Assembly: GCF_016598475.1 (NCBI RefSeq)
Contig: NZ_JAEMUX010000045.1
Span: 1-64,000 of the forward strand
Direction: 5' to 3'
From: Streptomyces adelaidensis
Lineage (GTDB): Bacteria > Actinomycetota > Actinomycetes > Streptomycetales > Streptomycetaceae
Length of the DNA: 64,000 nucleotides
The notes under the pieces were generated by a model, which had not been told where the DNA came from, made no database searches, and saw nothing but the letters and a program-made list of their open reading frames with translations. Below are positions 1 to 8,201 of the stretch, piece after piece. A program made the translations under genes and the position numbers. Each line of letters starts with the position of its first letter. Positions within the stretch are counted from its first letter, which is position 1.

Positions 1-285
1 ACGCCGGTTCGTCGGCTCGGGCGAATGCTCGCCCGGACGTCGACGCCGTTCTTGATTCCGCCCGCACAGCGTATGCCGAGCGCTGCCAGATACCTTGCAG
101 GTAAGCATCAGCAAGGAGTCCCCGAAAAATCCCGGGCGCCACGCGAGCCACGCTTTCTGCGCCAAAACGCCAGGTCAGCGCCTTGATCAAAAGCAGCTGA
201 CAGGTCCGTGAAGTACAGGGAGACGGCGCGGGGCGGGCTCGCGGAGAACGTCGTCGAGTGTTGAGGGGGAGGGTCTTCGTGTCTC
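1..285. other. Left-edge stretch without a supportable gene
   Basis: An open frame runs from base 1 to a TGA at 184-186 on the plus strand, but its wobble positions lose GC bias after about 20 codons and the peptide resembles nothing I know. A short hairpin (7-bp arms at 18-24 and 29-35) could be a terminator for a gene to the left. Nothing else is recognisable. Confidence 0.4.
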
Positions 286-735
286 CTACGAAGACTGCTC
301 GCTCACTCGGTGGGAGTCCGGGCGGTTGGTGCTTTCGCGGCTGGTGAGGCCTGCCAGGGACAGGGCTCCTGGGCCCGTGAAGACCAGGAGGAGGAAGCCC
401 CAGCAGAAGAGGGCGGGGGAGAGGCCGCCGTTCTGGAGGGGGAAGAGGCCTTCTTTTTGGTGTTCTGTGAAGTAGGCGAAGGCCATGATGCCGGAGCTGA
501 GGAAGGCGGCGGGGCGGGTCGCCAGGCCGAGGAGTACGAGGATGCCGCAGGTCAGCTCGATGACTCCGGCGTACCAGAAGGGCCAGTCACCGACCGGGCT
601 CGCCTTGCGGTCCAGTATGCCGAAGACCGTGGCGGCGCCCTCGCTGGCGAAGAGCACGCCCAGGACGATGCGGAACAGGCCCAGCACGAGGGGTTGTCGC
701 GTGGTGAGCCAGTCGTTCAGGCGTGGGGTGTTCAC
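286..735 (-). CDS. DoxX family membrane protein
   Basis: A 149-residue integral membrane protein with about four hydrophobic helices. The segment GLFRIVLGVLFASEGAATVF and the later FWYAGVIELTCGILVLLGLA are typical of the DoxX/SURF4-like family, whose members are linked to redox and thiol homeostasis. I chose the GTG at 735 because an AGGAG ribosome site lies just upstream and the DoxX match begins there; the same frame stays open far upstream only as a Pro/Arg-rich shadow of the neighbouring regulator. Length is normal for the family. Substrate is unknown. Confidence 0.85.
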   Translation of the reverse strand: MNTPRLNDWLTTRQPLVLGLFRIVLGVLFASEGAATVFGILDRKASPVGDWPFWYAGVIELTCGILVLLGLATRPAAFLSSGIMAFAYFTEHQKEGLFPLQNGGLSPALFCWGFLLLVFTGPGALSLAGLTSRESTNRPDSHRVSEQSS

Positions 736-908
736 GGGTGCTCCTCGGATGTGTGCGATGTGTTGGGTCGGTCGGCTCAGGGGTGGGGTGCTACGCGTGG
801 GTCCTCCCGGTTTTTGGCTACGCATCTGCCCTGCTTCGGGTTCAAGGAATCCGCCGGGGGCTTTGCGGAGAGCGTGGTCTTGACGGTCGTCGCGAGTGGG
901 CGGCCTCG

Positions 909-3722
909 TCATGCGCTCTCGCCGGTGTTCGCCAGGGCCGCGCCCAGTTCGGATCGGCGGCGTATGCCGAGTTTGCGGTAGGTGCTGGTGAGGTGGGTTT
1001 CTACGGTGCGGCGGGCGAGGTGGAGGAGTTCGGCTATCTCGGTGTTGGTGCGGCTCTGTGCGGCGAGTTCGGCGATGCGGCGTTCGCCGGCGGTGAGGGC
1101 GCGGGGTCCGGTCAGGGAGGCCGTGCGGCGGGCGCCGCCGTCGCGCAGGGCGGCCTCGGCGACGGTATGGAGGCGGACCGCGCCCAGCCGTTCGGCGCGT
1201 TCGGCCGCCTCCCGGAAGGCGTCCCGGGCCCGCGCACGCTCGCCGGCGGCGGCGAGTCCCCGTCCCTGTGCGACGAGCGCCGGGATCAGCTCCGTCTCGA
1301 CGGGTTCTCCGGCCGGCTGGGTGCCGTCGACGCCCTGCCGTAGCACCCGTACCGCCCGGTCGCCCAGTTCCAGGCCCCGGCGGCCGCCCGTGGCCGTGCC
1401 GAGGGTGCTCAGGGCGCGGCCGAGGACTCGGGGGGTGTTCCAGGTGTTGGCCAGGCAGAGTTCCTGTTCGGCGAGGGCCAGGGCTTCGTGGGGGCGGCCG
1501 AGGGCCAGGTGGCACGCGGCGGCGGCGGTCCGCCACGGGGTGACGATCGGGCTGGCCACGTCGCGGGCGGACTGGCGGCGGCCGCACTCCAGGAAGTCGT
1601 CGAGGGCGGCCGCCGGGTCGTCAGTGGCGGCGCGGAGGAGGCCTCGGGCGTAGAAGAAGCGGTTCAACTCCCAGGAGTCGTGGGTGTTGCGGAGGTCGAA
1701 GCCGTCGGCCAGGTGGGCGGCTTCGGCGGGGCGGCCGGTCTCGACGAGGGCGATGACCGCGTGGGCCAGCGCGTTGGGGGATTCCGCGCGGCCGTCGGCG
1801 GGGCGCCACACCTCGGGGGCGGCGAGGACCTCGTCGTAGGAGCCGCGGGTGGCCGCGATGTCGATGCGGACGTTGAGCAGGGCCAGGTGCATGGGGTGGA
1901 GGAGCGACGTGCGCTGGCCGGTCAGGCCGCGCCGGACGAGGCGTTCGGCCTCGTCGAGCTGGTCGGCCCATTGGGCGACGGCGGCGGCGGTGCCCAGCAG
2001 GAAGACCTCGGCGAGCGGGTCGGCCGGCTGAGCGAGGAGGGCCCGCACGCGGTGCATCGCCGAGGCCGCGGAGGTGAGGCCGGCGGTCGCCTCGTAGCGT
2101 ACGAGGAGGGCTTGGCCTGCCGTGCCGACCAGGCTGGGTGATCCCTCGGCGGTCTCGCGGAGCCAGCGGTACACCTCCTGTCGTACGCCCTGGTCGTGGT
2201 CGGAGAGGAGGGCGGAGGCGGTCTGGACCGTGCGGATCAGGTCCGGGTGGCCCGTCAGGTGTTCGTCGCGCAGGCCGCGCAGGACGTCGACGGCGGCGCG
2301 GGCCTCGCCGCGCCGGGCCAGGGCGGTGCCCAGCGCGACCGCCGCGTGGACGCGTTCGCGGGGCGGTCCTGGCAGGCGCATCGCCTCGGCGAGCCGGGGT
2401 ATGCCGGCGGTGGATCGTACGGTGGCGTACTCCAGGGAGCCCAGTTCGGTGAGGACGACGGTCCGGCGGGCGGCCGGCATCGGTTCGTCGAGGGCGCGGC
2501 GGAGGTAGGCGAGGGCGTCGTCGCTGCGGTCCGCGCGGACGGCGAGGTCGGCGGCGTCGAGCAGCACACCGGTCGCCCAGGCCTCGCCGACGGGCCCGGA
2601 CCGCAGCAGTTGTCCGGCGACGGCCTCGGCGTGGTCGCCGCGGTGCAGCATCGCCTCGGCCGCCCGGCGGTGGGCGGCCTGCCGCGGCGCGGTCGCCCAC
2701 CCGGCGAGCACCGCGTCCCGCAGCAGCGGGTGGGCGTAGCGGGGGCGCCCCTCGGGGTCCGGGCACAGCAGGCCCAGGCAGGTCATCGCCGTGAGCCAGC
2801 CGGGTACGCGGGCGGGGTCGGCGCCGGCCGTCCGGGCGAGCAGCTCGGCGTCGGCCGACGCCGGGGTGTCCGCGTCGTCCAGTGCGGCGAGCGCGCGGGC
2901 GACCTCGGTGGTCGCGGGCCCGGCGCTGTCCAGCCACCAGGACACCGCGGCGGAGTAGGTGCCGGCGTAGAGCGCGGCGCAGGTGTCCGGCAGGGCGGCC
3001 GGGAAGCCGGCCGGGTCGGGGCTTCGCAGGTCGTCCAGCAGGGCGCGCAGCAGCAGTGGGTTGCCCGCGCCCGTCGTTAAGCAGGCGTCGACCCACTCCG
3101 GCGGGGCGCCGCCGCCGTGGGCCGAACGGACCAGCTCCGCCGCGGCGTTCCGGCTCAGCGGGGCCAGGGTGCGGGTGTGGACGAGGGCGGGCGAGAGGGC
3201 GTGCGCGAGGCCGTCCGCCGGGGGGTCGATGTCGTACTGGCTGCGCTCGGTGACCACCAGGAGCACCGGCAGGCGGTCGATGCGGCGGACGGCCTCGACG
3301 AGCCAGCGGCGTGAGGAGTCGTCGGCGAAGTGCACGTCGTCCACCGCGACGAGCAGCGGGGACTCGGCGGCGTGGGAGTGCAGCAGACGCCAGAGCCGGG
3401 CAGGCCGGCCCCGGTGCGGCGGGGTGCCCGGCGGGTCCGGTTCCTCGCCCGCCGCCTGGTCGAACTCCGGGCTGTGGGAGAGGAGTTGGAAGATCGTGTC
3501 GAACGGTACGGAGGTGTGCTCGGGTGAGCAGCGGGCCCGTAGGACGCGCATGCCGTTCGCTGCCGCGTGGTCGGCGGCGGCCTCCAGGAGCGCGGTGCGT
3601 CCGGTGCCGGTGGCGCCCCTGAGCAGCACGAGGCGGCCGGCGCCGGTGCGGGCTCGGGCGGCCTCGTTGGCCAGTAGCTCCAGGGGTTCACGGCGTTCCA
3701 GGAGCGGTTCGGGTCCGCACAT
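909..3722 (-). CDS. LAL-type LuxR family transcriptional regulator
   Basis: A 937-residue regulator of the large ATP-binding LuxR (LAL, MalT-like) class. The N-terminus holds an AAA module with a P-loop at residues 36-43 (GATGTGRT, with Arg where Lys is usual) and a Walker B-like segment LLVAVDDVHFAD. The middle is a long helical repeat region. The last 65 or so residues are a LuxR helix-turn-helix (LTAGERRIAELAAQSRTNTE onward). The ATG at 3722 has a near-perfect AGGAGG seven bases upstream. The frame is open further, through an intergenic minisatellite, but that extension is repetitive and has no ribosome site. The target is unknown; because it flanks the eCIS locus it may control it, which is inference. 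The P-loop Arg may weaken ATP hydrolysis. Confidence 0.88.
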   Translation of the reverse strand: MCGPEPLLERREPLELLANEAARARTGAGRLVLLRGATGTGRTALLEAAADHAAANGMRVLRARCSPEHTSVPFDTIFQLLSHSPEFDQAAGEEPDPPGTPPHRGRPARLWRLLHSHAAESPLLVAVDDVHFADDSSRRWLVEAVRRIDRLPVLLVVTERSQYDIDPPADGLAHALSPALVHTRTLAPLSRNAAAELVRSAHGGGAPPEWVDACLTTGAGNPLLLRALLDDLRSPDPAGFPAALPDTCAALYAGTYSAAVSWWLDSAGPATTEVARALAALDDADTPASADAELLARTAGADPARVPGWLTAMTCLGLLCPDPEGRPRYAHPLLRDAVLAGWATAPRQAAHRRAAEAMLHRGDHAEAVAGQLLRSGPVGEAWATGVLLDAADLAVRADRSDDALAYLRRALDEPMPAARRTVVLTELGSLEYATVRSTAGIPRLAEAMRLPGPPRERVHAAVALGTALARRGEARAAVDVLRGLRDEHLTGHPDLIRTVQTASALLSDHDQGVRQEVYRWLRETAEGSPSLVGTAGQALLVRYEATAGLTSAASAMHRVRALLAQPADPLAEVFLLGTAAAVAQWADQLDEAERLVRRGLTGQRTSLLHPMHLALLNVRIDIAATRGSYDEVLAAPEVWRPADGRAESPNALAHAVIALVETGRPAEAAHLADGFDLRNTHDSWELNRFFYARGLLRAATDDPAAALDDFLECGRRQSARDVASPIVTPWRTAAAACHLALGRPHEALALAEQELCLANTWNTPRVLGRALSTLGTATGGRRGLELGDRAVRVLRQGVDGTQPAGEPVETELIPALVAQGRGLAAAGERARARDAFREAAERAERLGAVRLHTVAEAALRDGGARRTASLTGPRALTAGERRIAELAAQSRTNTEIAELLHLARRTVETHLTSTYRKLGIRRRSELGAALANTGESA

Positions 3723-3968
3723 CACTGCCTCCTGTCGTGGACTGTCGTTGCCGACAGCCGTGGACCCCCGTGGATGGTCGTGCTCTACAGCTGTGGGCTG
3801 CCGTGGCTGTGCTGACTTCCGTGGCTGTCGTGGACTGTCGTTTTCCGCTTCCGTAGACGGGGCATGCGCTGTCCAGGTGCACCGGACGCGGTCGTTTGGC
3901 GTGGAAGTGCCGTGATCGGGCGGGAGACCGGCTTCCATGTGATCGGCCATGTGATCGGGCAGGAGGCC

Positions 3969-4172
3969 GGGCGCGAGACCGATCTCGTGGTCGGGCGCGG
4001 GACCGATCTCGTGGTCGGGCGCGGGACCGATCTCGTGGTCGGGCGCGGGACCGATCTCGTGGTCGGGCGCGGGACCGATCTCGTGGCCGGGCGCGGGACC
4101 GATCTCGTGGCCGGGCGCGGGACCGATCTCGTGGCCGGGCGCGGGACCGATCTCGTGGTCGATCTCGTGGTC
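3969..4172. repeat. 24-bp tandem repeat (about 8 copies) in a divergent promoter region
   Basis: Eight head-to-tail copies of a 24-bp unit begin at 3981, 4005, 4029, 4053, 4077, 4101, 4125 and 4149. Copies 5 to 7 share a T-to-C change. The unit is 8 codons long, so several frames stay open through it on both strands, which explains spurious ORF extensions. It lies in the 552-bp gap between two divergently transcribed LuxR-type genes. The rest of the gap (3723-3968) has degenerate CCGTGG-type repeats and no gene. Confidence 0.95.
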
Positions 4173-4274
4173 CTCCACGATTGCGCGGGGCGCACAGGAC
4201 ACAGAAGTGTGGATCGAGCCCATCGGCCACTCCCCTCACAGGAGCGGCGATTTCGCGCATAGCAGGAGAAACGG

Positions 4275-5015
4275 TTGCGCACCACATTCCGGAACTCGGA
4301 CGCACTCCCGGCGGAGTCCCAAGGTCCCCAGGGCTCCCAGAGCTCCCAGGGCCCCAAGGGTTCCCAAGGCGGCCTGGGTTCCCAGGAGTCCCAGCGCCGC
4401 ATCCCCGTCGCGGTCCACACCTCCGACCCCCTCTCGCGGGCCGGTGTGCTCAGCCAGCTGCGCGGGCACCCGGTGATCGAACTGGTGCACGATGCCAGCG
4501 TCCGGCCGGGCACCGTGGCCGTGCTGGTCGGTGAGACACCGGACGAGACGCTGCTCGCCGCGCTGCGCCGACTGGTGCGCAGCGAGGGGGCGCGGGCCGT
4601 CCTGGTGGTGGGCCTGATCCGCGAGACCGAGCTGCTCGATGTGATCGAGTGCGGGGTCGGGGCCATCGTGTGGCGCCACGAGGCCACCGCGCACCGCCTG
4701 TCGCAGGCCGTGCTCGCGGCGTCCCGGGGGGACGGTGATCTGCCCGCCGACCTGCTGGGACGGCTGATCAACCAGGTGGGTACGTTGCAGCGTTCCGTGG
4801 CCGGGCGGCCCGGAGCGCCGCTGTCCGGCCTGGTGCCGCGTGAGATCGACGTCCTCCGGCTCGTCGCCGAGGGGATGGACACCGGTGAGATCGCGAGCAA
4901 GCTCTCCTACTCCGAACGCACCGTCAAGAACGTGATGCACGGGCTCACCACCCGACTGCATCTCCGCAACCGGGCGCACGCGGTGGCCTATGCCCTCCGG
5001 GAAGGCTACATCTGA
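4275..5015 (+). CDS. LuxR-type response regulator of the eCIS locus
   Basis: A 246-residue protein. Residues from about 41 form a receiver-like fold (starting IPVAVHTSDPLSRAGVLSQL) without an obvious full acidic phosphorylation pocket. The C-terminus is a LuxR/NarL helix-turn-helix (LVPREIDVLRLVAEGMDTGE, then SYSERTVKNVMHGL). The TTG start is supported by AGGAG six bases upstream. Residues 14-40 are a Gly/Ser/Gln low-complexity stretch built on repeated CCCAG/CCAAG DNA, absent from normal NarL proteins. It is the first gene before the tail-terminator and AAA ATPase genes, so a role as eCIS regulator is a reasonable inference. An atypical receiver could respond to a ligand or partner instead of phosphorylation. 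Confidence 0.85.
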   Translation: MRTTFRNSDALPAESQGPQGSQSSQGPKGSQGGLGSQESQRRIPVAVHTSDPLSRAGVLSQLRGHPVIELVHDASVRPGTVAVLVGETPDETLLAALRRLVRSEGARAVLVVGLIRETELLDVIECGVGAIVWRHEATAHRLSQAVLAASRGDGDLPADLLGRLINQVGTLQRSVAGRPGAPLSGLVPREIDVLRLVAEGMDTGEIASKLSYSERTVKNVMHGLTTRLHLRNRAHAVAYALREGYI

Positions 5016-5147
5016 TCGAACGGGCAGACTCACCAGGCCGGTTGGGCAGCATGGAATGCCCCCTGGACGTCCCCGGTGTGTCTACGAGGGCGGCGCCGCG
5101 ACGGGCAGGATCGGCGGACAGGCATACGACGCGGCAGGAGCACGACC

Positions 5148-5804
5148 GTGATCCACGAGGTGGACGACGTCCTCAAGGGACTGATCGGCGGTGGTGCCCT
5201 GGCCGGCTCCGGCATCGACGTCTCCTTCGAGGCCCCGACCCGCGACTGGGCGGCCCGGCGCAACGCGCCCACCATCAACACCTATCTGTACGACATCCGT
5301 GAGGACGTCTCCCGCCGCCAGCGTGGCCAGATGCCGGTCCGTGACGAGCGCGACATCGTCGTACGGCGTCGTCAACCGCCCCGCTGGTTCCGGCTGTCGT
5401 ATCTGGTCACCGCCTGGACCAAACAGCCGCAGGACGAACACCGGCTGCTGTCGGCGGTGTTGGCCACCCTGCTGCCGCACGAGCTGCTGCACCCCACCGA
5501 ACTCCCGGGCGCGCTCGGCGCGCTGGGCCTGTCTGTGCCGGTCTCGGTGGCGGGGCTGCACTCCGAGTCGCGGTCCCTCGCCGAGATCTGGTCCGCGCTG
5601 GGCGGCGCACTCAAGCCGTCCCTCGACCTCGTGGTCACCGCCCCCTTCCCGGCCTTCCCCGAGTACGACGCCGGGCCCCCGGTCACCGAGGGCGCGGCCG
5701 TGCGGGTCCGGGGCATGGACGGCTCCCTGGAGGGTTCCGAGGAGCGCGCCCACCGGCCGCGCCACCTGGCGCCCGCGCCGGACACGGGAGAACGGCAGCG
5801 GTGA
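5148..5804 (+). CDS. DUF4255 (Pvc16-like) tail terminator protein
   Basis: A 218-residue protein whose first 180 residues match the DUF4255/Pvc16_N pattern: an N-terminal helix, then PTINTYLYDIREDVSRR, then FRLSYLVTAWT and the late LPHELL segment. Family members cap the end of the contractile tail and stop tube and sheath polymerisation. The GTG at 5148 follows a GCAGGAG ribosome site; an upstream in-frame extension lacks conserved residues. The stop overlaps the start of the AAA ATPase gene (GTGA), so the two are translationally coupled. The Afp16-Afp15 order matches other eCIS loci. It is one of the core markers of the system here. Confidence 0.88.
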   Translation: MIHEVDDVLKGLIGGGALAGSGIDVSFEAPTRDWAARRNAPTINTYLYDIREDVSRRQRGQMPVRDERDIVVRRRQPPRWFRLSYLVTAWTKQPQDEHRLLSAVLATLLPHELLHPTELPGALGALGLSVPVSVAGLHSESRSLAEIWSALGGALKPSLDLVVTAPFPAFPEYDAGPPVTEGAAVRVRGMDGSLEGSEERAHRPRHLAPAPDTGERQR

Positions 5805-8179
5805 CCACGCACTCATCCCACGCCGGTTCCCGGGCGGCCCACGCAGTTCCCGCCGCCGCCGACCCGCTCCTGACCCGGCTCGCCCGGCTGCGTGACCGGG
5901 TGGCCGAGCTGGTGGCCGAGCGCGGTGCCGCCGATCCGACGGCGGGTGACCCGCTGCGGGGGCTGTACCTGTCCGAGGAGGCCGTACGGCATCTGCTGGG
6001 GCCCTCGGCGACGCCGTACGCGGCCGTGTTCGAGGGCGGCGAGAGCTCCGGGGCGGTTCCGGAGGGCCGGCTGGAGCGGCTCGCGGGGCGGCTCGGGCTC
6101 ACCGAGCTGGACACGCGGATCCTGCTCATCGCGCTCGCGCCCGACCTGGACCGCTCCTACGAGCAGCTGTACGGGTATCTGAATGACGACGTCAGCAGGC
6201 GGCGGGCCACCGTCGGGCTCGCGCTCGATCTGTGCGGGCTGCCCGTGCACCTGGCGGCGGCACGCGCCCGGTGCCGGCCCTCGGCGCCGCTGAGCGCGCT
6301 CGGGCTGCTGACCGTCGAGGACGCCGAACGCCCGTTCCTGAGCCGGGAGTTGAGGGTGCCCGACCGGGTGGTCGCGCATCTGCTCGGTGACGACACGCTG
6401 GACGCGGCGCTCGCCGGTCATGTCCGGGCGTTGACCCGGCCCCCGGTCCCGGCGGTGCCCTCGGCGGACGGCGGGTTCACCGCCAGGCTGGCCGACCGGC
6501 TGGCCGCCGCGCCGGTCACGGTGTACCTGCGTGAACACCGTGAGGGCGACGGGCTGGTGCGCGCCGCGGCGGCCCTGCGCGCGGCCGGCGTAGAGGCCCT
6601 GTACTGCACGCCCCCGGCGGCCGAGGAGGAACTCACCGGGCTGCTCCCCCGCCTGCTGCGCGAGGCCCGGCTGCGCGGCTGCGCGATCGTCGTGTCGCCG
6701 TTGCCGGAGCGGCCGGCCCCGCTGCTACGGGCGCTGACGGCGGCCGACGTCTCCGTACTGTTCGCGGCGTCACGGCCGTACGACCCACAGTGGTGCGACC
6801 GCGATCCGCTGGTCCTCGACGTGCCCCGGCCGCCCACGGGCGCGGTGGACGTCTGGGCCGCGGCGCTGGGTGTGGGGGCGGGGGGGCCGGGGTTTGGCGC
6901 CGGGGCGGACAGTCCAGGGCTCGGCGCCGGGGCAGACGGCCCGGGGCCCGGCGCCAGGGCAGATGGTGCCGGGGCGGACGGCCCGAGGCTCGGTCCCGGG
7001 GCGGACAGTCCAGGGCTCGATGCCGGGGCAGACAGCCCGGGGCCCGGCGCCAGGGCAGACGGTGCCAGGGCGGACAGCCCGGAACTCGGCGCCAAAACAG
7101 ACAGCCCGGGGCCCGGCGCCAGGACAGACGGTGCCAGGACAGACAGCCCGGAACTCGGCGCCAAAACAGACAGCCCGGGGCCCGGCGCCAAGACAGACCG
7201 TGCCGGAGTGGGCGGCCCAGGGTTCGACCTCGCGGCCACCGTCGCCCCGTACCGGCTCGGTGGTGATCGGATCGAGCGGGCGGCGCGTGCGGCACTGGGG
7301 CTCGCCGCGTTCGACGGGACGCCGGTGACAGCCGCGCATCTGCGGCTCGCCACGCGGCAGCAGTCCGCCTCCGGGCTGGAGCGGCATGCCCGGCGGATCC
7401 GTCCCGAGGTCGGCTGGGGCGACCTCGTGCTGCCCGACAAGCCCCTCGCCCAGCTGCGGGAACTCGCCCTGCGCGCCCGCCATCGCGACCGGGTGCTCGG
7501 CGACTGGCGGCTGAGTGCCGGTGGCGGCCGGGGCCATGGTGTGCTCGGGCTGTTCGCGGGGGAGTCGGGCACCGGCAAGACGCTGTCCGCCGAGGTCGTG
7601 GCCGCCGAACTCGGCCTGGACCTCTATGTCGTGCAGCTCTCCTCGATCGTCGACAAGTACGTGGGCGAGACCGAGAAGAACCTCGAACGGATCTTCACCG
7701 AGGCCGACCGTACCGACGCCGTGCTGCTCTTCGACGAGGCGGACGCCGTGTTCGGCAAACGCTCGGAGGTCAAGGACTCCCACGACAAGCACGCCAACAT
7801 GGAGAGCGCCTATCTGCTCCAGCGGCTGGAGTCCTTCGACGGCATCGCCCTGCTCACCACCAATCTCCGGGCCAACATCGACGAGGCGTTCACCCGGCGG
7901 CTGGATCTGGTGGTCGACTTCCCGTTCCCGGACACCGCCCAGCGGCTGGCCCTGTGGCGGCACAGCCTCGCCGCGGTGCCGTGCGCGGACGGCACCGATC
8001 CGGGCGCGGTCGCCCGTGACTTCGAACTGGCCGGCGGTTCCATCCGCAGCGCCGTCGTCACCGCCGCCTACGCCGCGGCCGGGCGCGCCGGGCCGGTCAC
8101 CACCGCCGACCTGCGGGAGGGCGCGGAGCGCGAGTACCGCAAGGCCGGCCGGCTGGTGCCGGGCGAGGGCAACTGGTGA
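5801..8179 (+). CDS. AAA+ ATPase of the contractile injection system (Pvc15-like)
   Basis: A 792-residue ATPase. The N-terminal half is a family-specific domain; the C-terminal third is a classical AAA module with Walker A GESGTGKT at 587-594, Walker B VLLFDEADA at 641-649, and a sensor/arginine-finger region around LLTTNLRANIDEAFTRRLD. Pvc15/Afp15 proteins are required for eCIS assembly or effector loading. Between them, residues about 361-470 are a Gly/Ala/Asp/Ser-rich insert made of tandem repeats, including a 69-bp (23-codon) unit repeated about 2.2 times near 7061-7209. That insert is not part of the family fold and is probably disordered. The GTG start overlaps the stop of the DUF4255 gene. 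The next gene is convergent, 22 bp away. Confidence 0.9.
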   Translation: MTTHSSHAGSRAAHAVPAAADPLLTRLARLRDRVAELVAERGAADPTAGDPLRGLYLSEEAVRHLLGPSATPYAAVFEGGESSGAVPEGRLERLAGRLGLTELDTRILLIALAPDLDRSYEQLYGYLNDDVSRRRATVGLALDLCGLPVHLAAARARCRPSAPLSALGLLTVEDAERPFLSRELRVPDRVVAHLLGDDTLDAALAGHVRALTRPPVPAVPSADGGFTARLADRLAAAPVTVYLREHREGDGLVRAAAALRAAGVEALYCTPPAAEEELTGLLPRLLREARLRGCAIVVSPLPERPAPLLRALTAADVSVLFAASRPYDPQWCDRDPLVLDVPRPPTGAVDVWAAALGVGAGGPGFGAGADSPGLGAGADGPGPGARADGAGADGPRLGPGADSPGLDAGADSPGPGARADGARADSPELGAKTDSPGPGARTDGARTDSPELGAKTDSPGPGAKTDRAGVGGPGFDLAATVAPYRLGGDRIERAARAALGLAAFDGTPVTAAHLRLATRQQSASGLERHARRIRPEVGWGDLVLPDKPLAQLRELALRARHRDRVLGDWRLSAGGGRGHGVLGLFAGESGTGKTLSAEVVAAELGLDLYVVQLSSIVDKYVGETEKNLERIFTEADRTDAVLLFDEADAVFGKRSEVKDSHDKHANMESAYLLQRLESFDGIALLTTNLRANIDEAFTRRLDLVVDFPFPDTAQRLALWRHSLAAVPCADGTDPGAVARDFELAGGSIRSAVVTAAYAAAGRAGPVTTADLREGAEREYRKAGRLVPGEGNW
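6880..7210 (+). repeat. In-frame coding minisatellite inside the AAA ATPase gene
   Basis: Degenerate GC-rich repeats encode runs of the type GAGADSPGLGAGADGPGPGA. The last part is a clear 69-bp tandem unit, with repeat starts near 7061, 7130 and 7199. All units are multiples of three, so the reading frame is kept. Confidence 0.88.
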
Positions 8180-8201
8180 CGGCCCCGCCCACCGAACAGG
8201 G

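Noticed and set aside
1..186. Possible 3' end of a gene entering the window
   Set aside because: The frame is open, but codon bias fades and no family match is visible; too little evidence.
3969..4172. CRISPR-like array
   Set aside because: The repeats are contiguous 24-bp units with no unique spacers and no cas genes nearby; it is a minisatellite.
3723..4223. N-terminal extension of the LAL regulator through the repeats
   Set aside because: The 24-bp unit keeps the frame open by chance; the ATG at 3722 has an AGGAGG site and the family match begins there.
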